Source of the DNA: Methylocella silvestris BL2
GTDB taxonomy: Bacteria; Pseudomonadota; Alphaproteobacteria; Rhizobiales; Beijerinckiaceae
Assembly: GCF_000021745.1 (NCBI RefSeq)
Contig: NC_011666.1
Span: forward strand, 248,001 to 312,000
DNA: 64,000 nt
Reading direction: 5' to 3'
Every line of letters starts with the position of its first letter. Within the stretch, counting starts at the first letter, position 1. Made by a program: the position numbers and the translations under genes. Below are positions 36,665 to 43,754 of this stretch, piece after piece. The notes below the pieces were generated by a model. It made no database searches and was not told where the DNA came from. It saw only the letters and a program-made list of their open reading frames with translations.

Positions 36665-36726
36665 AGAGCGATCTGCCAAGATCGCGGACGCGCGTTGCGT
36701 GCGCCAGCGCACCTGAGCAATTTGCC

Positions 36727-36788
36727 GTGTGGAGGTAACCTGATTTCCCCGAGGCGAGGGAGCTTCAGGTAACCGGACCGTTCCACAC
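36727..36788. promoter_or_regulatory. Long structured inverted repeat upstream of 36802 gene
   Basis: Nested arms can pair: GTGTGGA (36727-36733) with TCCACAC (36782-36788); GGTAACCTGA (36734-36743) with TCAGGTAACC (36765-36774), nine of ten bases; and an inner TCCC/GGGA hairpin. It ends 13 bases before the next start codon, so in RNA it would form a hairpin just upstream of the ribosome site. There is no U-run, so it does not look like an intrinsic terminator. Confidence 0.6.
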
Positions 36789-36801
36789 CAAGAGACGATG
36801 G

Positions 36802-37383
36802 ATGCCCAATCCGAAGATGCTGATCTTGCGGGGCAATAGCGCCAAAAAGCCGACATATCCCAATGAGAAGGGCGACAATGTCGCCTATCCCGACGGGGCG
36901 TTGCATGAAAAGGCCGCGAAAGACTATGCGACGTGCAGGGGATACGACGGGGACGTGCTCGACGTTTCGGGCGATCCGCTGAAGGACGGCGATCGGGACA
37001 AAAATCCGCAGACCGTGCAGGCCGTTTTGAAGTTGCGAGGCGATTCGTCATACGCCGGAATCTACGGTTTCTCGGGTGGCGGCTACGACGTGTTGCATAT
37101 TCTCAAACAACTAAAGCCCGACGAACTCAAGCGCATCAAATTGGTCGTTGTGCTGGGCGCGCCCCCGGTCAAAAATGGTTATCCGTCAAAGTCCGATTTC
37201 GAGTCGGCCCGCTTTGTGTCGCGCACGAATCCCGAGACGGATGGGATCAAATGGGAGCTGGTCTATATGACCAATCCGCCAGCCGACGCCTCGGTCCTGC
37301 CGAAGCGGGGCGTCGATCCCCACATGTTCGGCCCGGAATGGTTGCTCGCGCAGGAACTGAAGTGCCGGCAGGCGTCGCCTTGA
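36802..37383 (+). CDS. Hypothetical protein with alpha/beta-hydrolase-like elbow
   Basis: A 193-residue cytoplasmic protein (no signal peptide). YGFSGGGYDVLHIL fits a serine nucleophile elbow (G-x-S-x-G) and is followed by a strand KLVVVLGAPPVKNG, as in alpha/beta hydrolases, but an acid residue and histidine cannot be placed with confidence; the C-terminal VDPHMFGPEWL offers a possible His. The N-terminus reads MLILRGNSAKKP. I do not recognise a family. ATG 36802 has AAGAGA about nine bases upstream, right after the structured repeat. Base composition is less GC-rich than the core genes. Confidence 0.65.
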   Translation: MPNPKMLILRGNSAKKPTYPNEKGDNVAYPDGALHEKAAKDYATCRGYDGDVLDVSGDPLKDGDRDKNPQTVQAVLKLRGDSSYAGIYGFSGGGYDVLHILKQLKPDELKRIKLVVVLGAPPVKNGYPSKSDFESARFVSRTNPETDGIKWELVYMTNPPADASVLPKRGVDPHMFGPEWLLAQELKCRQASP

Positions 37384-38096
37384 GCGGCGATCTGAAAACG
37401 GGTTTCGCCCAACTACGCTTCCGCGTTTGCAAACGACGCAGCATCCAGCCGATACGTCGCAGCATTCGCCGGCGGTTTGCGTCCGGGAGCTAGAGGACGC
37501 CGGACCGGCCCGCCGGGCGGGAGCTAGTCGCCCAACTCCCGCCTTCCTGCCGAAGAATGCAAATCAGTCGGCATCCACCACGACAAGCCGCTGCTTGCAT
37601 CCCTCAACCTTAAGATAGCACGGAGGGAGGGATGCAGCGAAAAAAAACAACCAAGCAATACCTTGGCTGTGTCAGTTGCGGCGGATGCGGAGCCCTTCTA
37701 CATCGCCGATAGTTTTTCTAGGAAGCTTAGTCTCGGCGCGGCGTTGACGCCGCCGCCGCCGCCGTCATGCAGCTTCCTTCATGGCATGACCATTAAGACC
37801 TACCACGCATTTCGCATATGCCAGACAAATTTCGCGCAAAACTTTCTATTATCAGAATGTTTCAACTTATCCGCGAAGAGTCCAGCCATCTTTGGGAGGA
37901 GTTGCGATTTATACCCGACATTGCAATTCGTCCGAGCGCGCCAAGGTGCGGCTGGATCGCTCGCGCCCCGACGTATGGAGCGCGTCCGCATCGTAGCCTG
38001 TGCGCTTCAAACGATGTGCGCTAAGGCGCCGCTTGCGAGGCTTTAATAAGCGATCAATAGTTTTACTACCGGGCGCAAAAGTTTTTGGAGCGCTGC
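37384..38096. other. Intergenic stretch without a convincing gene
   Basis: About 710 bases. Only short frames with poor composition are open; a 127-codon frame at 37663-38046 has no ribosome site and no recognisable features. A hairpin lies at 37590-37639. GC is visibly lower than in the flanking core genes. Confidence 0.6.
37590..37639. other. Intergenic inverted repeat
   Basis: TGCATCCCTC (37596-37605) pairs with GAGGGATGCA (37627-37636), and a GC extension is possible across a one-base bulge. The loop is 21 bases. An A-run follows on the + strand, so it is not an intrinsic terminator for the upstream gene. Role unknown. Confidence 0.5.
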
Positions 38097-38957
38097 ATGC
38101 CGCTCGAATCCGAACACTTCAAACGCAATGACCGATTACAGAGCTGCCTCGTCGCGGATCCGTTTCACGTATTGGAAGGAGATCGGGGCCAACACGTCGC
38201 CTTGATCCAGCAAGCTTTGACGATTTTGGGCGCGGGCTTGATTGAGGCGAACGAAATCACCCGGGAATTTTACGGTCCTTCGACGTCGCGCGCCGTGCTG
38301 AAATACAAAGGGCCGCCTCGAAATATTCTCAATACGGAACTTCGTCAGACGAAGCCGGATGCGATTGTCGGCAAGCGCACCATCGCCTGGCTCGACCAGG
38401 ACATGAAGGAGTTCGAGAAAACGCCGCCTAGTCAATTCGTCTGCACAAATCTTTTGGGCGAGCCGCACGATCATTCGAAATGCCACCCGCTTCAGGTTCA
38501 GATCCATCTTCTGACGCCGAAAAATCCCAACCGCTTTGGCAAGATGATCAACATCTACGGCACGTATGAGACGGACTATCTGGGTTTTGAAGACTATTCC
38601 TGCAATCCTCTCTATTGCGACCACGACGGCGGGCCGCTGCGAAAGCTCACGTATAAATCGGAGACGGGGCCGGGACTTGAGGACAATAGCGTCAGCGACA
38701 TCTGCATGCGGTCTTCGCCGCTTTATAATCGCAAAGATACACAACAGCCGAACGGCATGAATGAGATAGACGAGATTAGCAGAATCTCTCAAACCGGCTG
38801 TCGGATAACCTTCGCCGGGGAGGAAGTGTTTGTGCTAAAATTGCTTCCGATAGCGACAATTATTGAGAAAGTCGCTATCCAGACTTTGAAAAATAATACA
38901 AACCCATCTTTGGGATACTCAACAAGCTATGCTTGGGTTTTAATTAAACTCGGATAG
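38097..38957 (+). CDS. Peptidoglycan-binding-domain protein with unknown C-terminal domain
   Basis: A 286-residue protein. Residues about 20-110 match a peptidoglycan-binding-1-like helical domain (DPFHVLEGDRGQHVALIQQAL, split here as VLEGDRGQHVA and LIQQALTIL; then REFYGPSTSRAVLKYK and DAIVGKRTIAWLDQDM). The remaining 170 residues are not recognised; they contain cysteines (FVCTNLLG, KCHPLQ, YSCNPLYCDHDGG, DICMRS, TGCRITF) and end in a hydrophobic YAWVLIKLG. There is no signal peptide despite a wall-type domain, as is common for effector-like proteins. ATG 38097 has GGAG seven bases upstream. Lower GC than neighbours suggests acquisition. Confidence 0.78.
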   Translation: MPLESEHFKRNDRLQSCLVADPFHVLEGDRGQHVALIQQALTILGAGLIEANEITREFYGPSTSRAVLKYKGPPRNILNTELRQTKPDAIVGKRTIAWLDQDMKEFEKTPPSQFVCTNLLGEPHDHSKCHPLQVQIHLLTPKNPNRFGKMINIYGTYETDYLGFEDYSCNPLYCDHDGGPLRKLTYKSETGPGLEDNSVSDICMRSSPLYNRKDTQQPNGMNEIDEISRISQTGCRITFAGEEVFVLKLLPIATIIEKVAIQTLKNNTNPSLGYSTSYAWVLIKLG

Positions 38958-39039
38958 TCCTTGTTCCTCGGCAAATCATTATTTCCTGTCGATCCACGCA
39001 GCGACAGAAATCGCATCCGGCGAAGCACACGCACAAAAA

Positions 39040-39210
39040 ATGGAGGGGAGCCAGCCGGAGGTCTGGTCCCCTTCTACGTTGCGAGAGCTTAGCTCGATCG
39101 GAGCCAAAATCGAGCCTGTTGAGATGCAGCTGTTGGGCGCTGCTTACCAGGGTATCCACCCGCTGGTAATTGAGAATTATGCTTATCTCTCAAGTGGAGT
39201 AAAGCAATAA
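39040..39210 (+). CDS. Possible 56-residue hypothetical protein or gene remnant
   Basis: An open frame runs from about 38944 to the TAA at 39208-39210; the only ATG is at 39040. The product, starting MEGSQPEVWSPSTLREL and ending YLSSGVKQ, has an ordinary amino-acid composition, unlike shadow frames in this genome. There is no ribosome site, so it may be the remnant of a longer gene. It is the only coding candidate in the 38958-39254 gap. Confidence 0.25.
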   Translation: MEGSQPEVWSPSTLRELSSIGAKIEPVEMQLLGAAYQGIHPLVIENYAYLSSGVKQ

Positions 39211-39254
39211 TTCCCTCAAAACGAGAAAGTGAAAACGCCGGGGATGTCGCAGCC

Positions 39255-39452
39255 TTACCAGCAGCGGGTGATTCGACGGCCATTCACCCAATGAGTCCTG
39301 CAGCGACGGTGACCGCCCCATCCGCCTCTGTGACCATGCCAGCCGCTATGGTGCCAGCCACGGTGATGCCAGCCCTGCGCCGACGCCTGCTCGGGCGGCA
39401 GCACCGCAAAACCGAGCGCCAGAGTCATCAGACCAACCATAAGCTTATGCAT
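39255..39452 (-). CDS. Small secreted His/Trp/Gly/Arg-rich protein
   Basis: A 65-residue protein. A signal peptide (LMVGLMTLALGFAVLPPEQASA) is followed by a short mature part built from GWHHRGWHHSGWHGHRGGWGG and a C-terminal CRTHWVNGRRITRCW whose two cysteines could form a disulfide. ATG 39452 has GAGAGG at good spacing; the frame extends to 39551 without support. Similar in style to the protein at 53018-53425. His/Trp-rich repeats suggest metal or surface binding, but this is a guess. Confidence 0.7.
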   Translation of the reverse strand: MHKLMVGLMTLALGFAVLPPEQASAQGWHHRGWHHSGWHGHRGGWGGHRRCRTHWVNGRRITRCW

Positions 39453-39668
39453 TCGCGTCCCTCTCATTGCTTCTTTGCATGGCTTTAGCAGCCAAAACGG
39501 CAAAAGCCGCCTGACAAGAGCGTGAAGCCGCCGCAAAGGATTGCGTCTCACAGCGTCGCGACTGCGGCGGGGCGCCAGTTTTCGAGAGGTCGGCGGGGCC
39601 GAGCAATTTGGCCAAGAAAAACGAGCCGGCGCGCAGAACCGGCTCCGTATTTTTGTTCGCCGCGAACC

Positions 39669-40706
39669 TTATCGCACGTGACGATCAATCCAGGCCTGTA
39701 TCAGATCGGCAATCGCTTCATTGTTTTTCTCGATCGCCATCGTATGTCCGTTGCCGCGAAGCCCGACGTTGGGGAGGTAGATGGTCTTTGCGTCGCCGCC
39801 AAGCTTAACGAGACTTTGTGTATAGGCTTGCCCGTCGGTCGGAGATGTGTTGTCACCAATGATGCCGAGAAATGGTATTTTCGCCATTTCGCTCAGCACG
39901 GGCGCGTTGCCGGCTGCCGGGGGGAACACTTCGAGTCCGATAACGCCTTTGGCGACGCCAGGCCGCTTGCTTGCCGCGACCATCACATTTCCTGTGCCCG
40001 TTGACCAACCAAGGAGAATACAGGGTCCAATCTTGTCGATCAGAGCTTCCAAGTCATTTTGGATGTATGTGTTTTGTGGAGGATCGCGATAGGCGGGCTG
40101 AATCTGATTCAGGTATTGATTCACATAACTGAGGGGGAACTGTGTGTTGGGATAAGGCACGCCGAATGTTGGCCCCCACCGGAATGCCGTCCACGCCGAC
40201 TGCTCCGAATACATGTTTGCGAACTCAAGCGCCGAGGGCGGCTCAAGTCCTTGACTTACGGCAAATCGATTCGTCGGATTCCAGCCCGTGCGTCCACGAT
40301 TGGGCGCGTCGACAGCGTACACTGCGAAGCCACGACGCGTGAAGCTTGTAAACCAGCCTTCGCGTCCGTCTGGGGTCGTTCGGAAAAACTCTCCGGTATG
40401 GCCGCCGCCATGCATGAAGACGATGGGATATTTGTATTTCCTGTCCCAGGGAATTTGATATTCGACGTACATTTGGTTGACGGCGATATTGCCAGGAAGC
40501 GATCTCGGATCCGGCGTCGTGCTGCTTGAGTTGGGGGTTCGAAACTCTATTTGTCCTCCGACGTAGAAGGTGCCCTGCTCCCTTAATTGCAGGGGCTTGT
40601 TGCTTTGATGATGCCGCCAGTCGTCATCATTGGCGCGACCCGGTGCGGCATGCGAAATTAAAGAAACCGCAAACGCGACGGCGCACAAATAGCCTGAGGT
40701 TTTCAT
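39669..40706 (-). CDS. Secreted alpha/beta hydrolase
   Basis: A 345-residue exported hydrolase. A clear signal peptide (LCAVAFAVSLISHAAPGRA) precedes a mature alpha/beta fold: FMHGGGHTGEFF (oxyanion loop), ILLGWSTGTGN with the nucleophile serine, LGIIGDNTSPTDG where the acid residue is expected, and GNGHTMAIEKNN with the catalytic histidine. It is likely an esterase acting in the periplasm or outside. It lies in the lower-GC stretch next to tRNA-Gln, with no operon partner, and has wide gaps on both sides. Confidence 0.85.
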   Translation of the reverse strand: MKTSGYLCAVAFAVSLISHAAPGRANDDDWRHHQSNKPLQLREQGTFYVGGQIEFRTPNSSSTTPDPRSLPGNIAVNQMYVEYQIPWDRKYKYPIVFMHGGGHTGEFFRTTPDGREGWFTSFTRRGFAVYAVDAPNRGRTGWNPTNRFAVSQGLEPPSALEFANMYSEQSAWTAFRWGPTFGVPYPNTQFPLSYVNQYLNQIQPAYRDPPQNTYIQNDLEALIDKIGPCILLGWSTGTGNVMVAASKRPGVAKGVIGLEVFPPAAGNAPVLSEMAKIPFLGIIGDNTSPTDGQAYTQSLVKLGGDAKTIYLPNVGLRGNGHTMAIEKNNEAIADLIQAWIDRHVR

Positions 40707-41011
40707 TTTCCTGCCCCCCTCTATTTATTTTGTTGAGCTAAGTTTGGCTTTAGCTAAATAGTTTGGTTATGATAGGCGGCCCAAGGAAAGCAACTCTTCC
40801 AAGAAATTCAGATTTATACAATAATCTGGAGAAATTGTGAGAAGAGATCCGATGGCGCTTGATCGGCTCGCCAGGAGGATTGGCGGCTGTCCCCACCATT
40901 GGCGCAGGCGCCATGCTTGCGCTGCTGCTTTGGCCGTCGCGCGCCGAGCAGCGACCCCCGCGGCAAGCGCCGGCGACAAAGAAATAATATACTTAAATCA
41001 ACGGGTTATTG
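40707..41011. other. Intergenic stretch without a gene
   Basis: About 300 bases between the secreted hydrolase and tRNA-Gln. An open frame at 40837 runs into the tRNA and is not credible. I see no clear promoter or repeat. Confidence 0.6.
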
Positions 41012-41085
41012 TGGCTGGGGGACCTGGATTCGAACCAAGATTGACGGAGTCAGAGTCCGCAGTTCTACCGTTGAACTATCCCCCA
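41012..41085 (-). tRNA. tRNA-Gln (anticodon CTG)
   Basis: A 74-base tRNA with encoded CCA end. The acceptor arm is TGGGGGA paired with TCCCCCA, the anticodon arm is GCGGA-CTCTGAC-TCCGT with anticodon CTG, and the T-arm holds GGTTCGAATCC. A discriminator G and CCA follow. It reads codon CAG. Confidence 0.95.
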
Positions 41086-41194
41086 CCAAGGCCAGCGAGC
41101 CGCAATTCTTGCGGCGGCTGGGCGGCGAGCGCCGTCGTCATCTAGTTCGTCGGATTGGCTCTGTCAACGCTGATCCGGCCGGGAGCCGGGAGAG

Positions 41195-42100
41195 CTATGA
41201 GGCGGCGGACTTCTCGCCGTTCAGCGGGTTGTCCGGATCCCAGCGGTAGCGTACGGTTTCGAAGCGCATGTCGAGCGCATCGATCAGCACCAGCCGGCCG
41301 ACAAGATTCTCGCCAAAGCCGACGATTTCGCGAATGACCTCAAGCGCCATCATCGCGCCGAGCATGCCGGTCAGCGCGCCAAGCACGCCAATGTCTGCGC
41401 AATTCGGCGCGAGCCGCGACGGCGGCGCTTGCGGAAAAATGCAGCGATAGCTTGGGTTTGGCTCGCCGTTTGGACCTGTTTCATAGGGCTTCAACACGGT
41501 CAGCGATCCGTCGAAGGCGCCGACCGCCGCGGTGACAAGCGGCCTGCGTTCGTAGAAGCAGGCGTCGGAGACGCTATAGCGCGTCGCGAAATTATCTGAG
41601 CCGTCGGCGATGACGTCATAGCCGGCGACGAGCGCGCGGGCATTCGCCTCCTTCAGCCGCAAAGCGTGCAGCTTCACCTCGACATGCGGATTGAGCCGAG
41701 CGATTGCGTCCGCTGCGCTGTCGACCTTGGCGCGGCCGACGTCTTCCGTTCGATGCAGCACCTGACGCTGCAGGTTTGACAGCGAGACATGGTCGTCGTC
41801 GACGACGCCGATCGTCCCGACGCCCGCCGCGGCGAGATATTGCAGCAGCGGGGCGCCAAGTCCTCCGGCGCCGATGACGAGGACGCGCGCTGCGCGCAGC
41901 TTCTGCTGGCCGGGGCCGCCGACGCCGCGCAGCACGATATGACGCGCGTAACGCTCAATTTCTTCCGGTGAAAGAACAGGCTGGCTCAAAGCCTCGCGCC
42001 TCCAGCTCGATTTACGCTCAATGACGGGGAAGCTCTCTCGCTTCAAATCCGGCTTGCCCGACGAATATGGGAATCGTGGAGTCATATTACGACGCGCCAT
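41195..42100 (-). CDS. moeB: MoeB/HesA/ThiF family adenylyltransferase
   Basis: E1-like enzyme that adenylates the C-terminus of a sulfur-carrier protein, most likely MoaD for molybdopterin synthesis, though a ThiS or other carrier is possible. The ATP-binding region is VLVIGAGGLGAPLLQYLAAAGVG (given here as GAGGLGAP), with DDDHVSLSNLQRQ, KVDSAADAIARLNP and DGSDNFATRY in the family order; the conserved CADIGVLG carries the expected cysteine. At 301 residues it has a 45-residue N-terminal extension but no rhodanese domain. It lies downstream of the HPr gene by 18 bases on the same strand, so co-transcription is possible. Confidence 0.88.
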   Translation of the reverse strand: MARRNMTPRFPYSSGKPDLKRESFPVIERKSSWRREALSQPVLSPEEIERYARHIVLRGVGGPGQQKLRAARVLVIGAGGLGAPLLQYLAAAGVGTIGVVDDDHVSLSNLQRQVLHRTEDVGRAKVDSAADAIARLNPHVEVKLHALRLKEANARALVAGYDVIADGSDNFATRYSVSDACFYERRPLVTAAVGAFDGSLTVLKPYETGPNGEPNPSYRCIFPQAPPSRLAPNCADIGVLGALTGMLGAMMALEVIREIVGFGENLVGRLVLIDALDMRFETVRYRWDPDNPLNGEKSAAS

Positions 42101-42118
42101 CTGCTCGCCGCGCGGGAT

Positions 42119-42454
42119 CTACTCGTCCTCGCCGAACCGGTTCGCCACAAGCTCGGTAATGGCCTCGATCGCTTCCTGCGCCTGGCGGCCAGTCGCCGCC
42201 ACAAGGATCGTCGAGCCAAGCCCAGCGCCGAGAGTGAGAATGCCCATGATCGATCCGCCTCCCACCATATCGCCGCAGCGGCCGACCAGAATTTCGGCGT
42301 CGAAACTATCGGCGCAGCGGACGAATTTGGCGGTCGCCCGCGCATGCAGCCCCTTGCGGTTGACAATCCTCAGCTCGCGCACCAGCGCGCCGTCTGGCGG
42401 CGTGAATCCGGCGGAATTGTCGCAGTCGCAGGGGTCGGGTTCGTCGTCGCTCAT
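42119..42454 (-). CDS. HPr family phosphocarrier protein
   Basis: Phosphocarrier of the regulatory PTS. The active histidine is His37 in NRKGLHARATAKF, and the kinase-target serine is Ser68 in VGGGSIMGILTL. The core is normal; a 24-residue Asp/Pro/Cys-containing N-terminal extension (CDC motif) is added. It overlaps the EIIA gene by four bases. In alphaproteobacteria this HPr is phosphorylated by HprK, encoded nearby, and there is no sugar permease in the block, so its role is regulatory. Confidence 0.92.
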   Translation of the reverse strand: MSDDEPDPCDCDNSAGFTPPDGALVRELRIVNRKGLHARATAKFVRCADSFDAEILVGRCGDMVGGGSIMGILTLGAGLGSTILVAATGRQAQEAIEAITELVANRFGEDE

Positions 42455-42852
42455 TTGCCGCTCAACACGCGGCTTGCGACGTAAATATACTTCCTTCCGG
42501 CATCCTGCGCCTGGATCACCGCCTGCTCAAGGCTGGAGGTTTCCCGCACCGAGGCGAGTTTGATCAGCATGGGCAGATTGATGCCGGCGACGACCTCGAC
42601 ATGGGCCCCGTTCATGACCGAAATCGCGAGGTTGGAGGGGGTTCCCCCGAACATATCGGTGAGAACGACGACGCCGAAGCCGCTATCGACGTCTTCGACG
42701 GCCTCGACGATCTCCTTGCGTCTCTGCTCGATATCGTCGTCAGGTCCGATTGAAATGGTCGAGATCTGTTTCTGCGGGCCGACGACATGCTCCAGCGCCG
42801 CACGGAACGCGGTCGCGAGATGCCCATGCGTCACGAGGACCATTCCGATCAA
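42451..42852 (-). CDS. PTS EIIA component, mannose type
   Basis: A 133-residue cytoplasmic EIIA-Man-like protein. The phosphorylated histidine is His9 in VLVTHGHLATAF, followed by DMFGGTPSNLA, the family signature. No EIIB, EIIC or EIID genes are present, so it acts as signal protein rather than sugar transporter. It is coupled to the HPr gene (ATGA overlap) and separated by about 340 bases from hprK, which may hold its own promoter. Confidence 0.93.
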   Translation of the reverse strand: MIGMVLVTHGHLATAFRAALEHVVGPQKQISTISIGPDDDIEQRRKEIVEAVEDVDSGFGVVVLTDMFGGTPSNLAISVMNGAHVEVVAGINLPMLIKLASVRETSSLEQAVIQAQDAGRKYIYVASRVLSGK

Positions 42853-43193
42853 CGGAAGCTCCCGTTCATGCCGGACCTTTGTCGATAATCAGCGCTTGCA
42901 GGGAAAGCATTCGTCAAGGGAAGGACCACGCGCTGTTCGCTCGCTCTGGCCGGAGCGCCAAAGGACGATCCGGAGATTCCATCGAACCGACAGTTCCGAG
43001 ATGACAACGATCAGGTATATGTTCCTGATTTCTAAAGAAAGTCTCCACACGCCGCGCGGCGCGGCGCGGGCCAACCGAGCGCCTCGCCTTGGCGTAGGCG
43101 GCTCATTTTGTGCGTTGCGTCCGGCTTGGCAAGTGAAATGAATCATCCTGCGCGCGATTTCGTGATTTTGTTCGGCACCCTGTCAAAAATGTT
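42853..43193. other. Intergenic stretch between EIIA gene and hprK
   Basis: About 340 bases with no convincing gene; an 85-codon frame on the - strand (42889-43146) lacks a ribosome site and recognisable sequence. A promoter for the EIIA-HPr pair is expected here, but I cannot place one with confidence. Confidence 0.5.
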
Positions 43194-43754
43194 TCAGTCG
43201 CCGCTTCGCACGCAGCGAAACCGTTGCAGAATGGCGAGCGCGAGGTCGGCGGCGGAGGCGTGATCCGGCAGCCTGACGCGGGGAAGGCGGACGCCCAAGA
43301 TCGCGATTTGCTCCAGGCTGCGAAAGTCCCAGTCGTCGCAAACGCAAGGCTCCAGCGTTTTCGGTTCGGCCCCAAGACCGCGCGCTGCATCGGGGAGGCG
43401 GGGCGCCTCGTCCGGCGGGACGAGATCGACGATGAGCCGGATGACGGCGGCGCTTAAGTAAGGTCGTTCGAGAATGCCGACGCCGCGTTGCTCGATCCGT
43501 CCAAGGATCGCCTTGTGGCCTCGCGCGATGAGCCGGCCGTGACGGGCGCTGACTTCGATCCTGTCGTCCCCGACGAGACGGGCGAACAGGCCGGCATTGG
43601 CGGCCGTCTGGATCAACGCCAGCGCCAGCGAACTCTTGCCCGCGCCCGAAGCGCCGCGGATCAAAACGCCGGCTTCCTGAATGACGATGGCGCTGGCGTG
43701 GATGTTTAGTGCTTCGCGGGGCTCCGTGGCCGGGCTCAGGCGCGCGGCAGCCAT
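43194..43754 (-). CDS. hprK: HPr kinase/phosphorylase, short alphaproteobacterial form
   Basis: Phosphorylates HPr on its regulatory serine. The Walker A motif is GASGAGKSS (residues 34-42), with the HPrK signature GVGILERPYLSAAVIRLIVDL and the C-terminal RLPDHASAADLALAIL. The 186 residues contain only the catalytic domain; the N-terminal domain of the Firmicutes enzyme is missing, as is usual in this class. Its start overlaps the 3' end of chvG by 19 bases, so the sensor kinase and HPr kinase are coupled. Confidence 0.92.
   Translation of the reverse strand: MAAARLSPATEPREALNIHASAIVIQEAGVLIRGASGAGKSSLALALIQTAANAGLFARLVGDDRIEVSARHGRLIARGHKAILGRIEQRGVGILERPYLSAAVIRLIVDLVPPDEAPRLPDAARGLGAEPKTLEPCVCDDWDFRSLEQIAILGVRLPRVRLPDHASAADLALAILQRFRCVRSGD

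Noticed and set aside
37663-38046. A 127-codon open frame in the accessory gap
   Set aside because: No ribosome site, a polyproline run from a GCC repeat and no recognisable fold; treated as noncoding.
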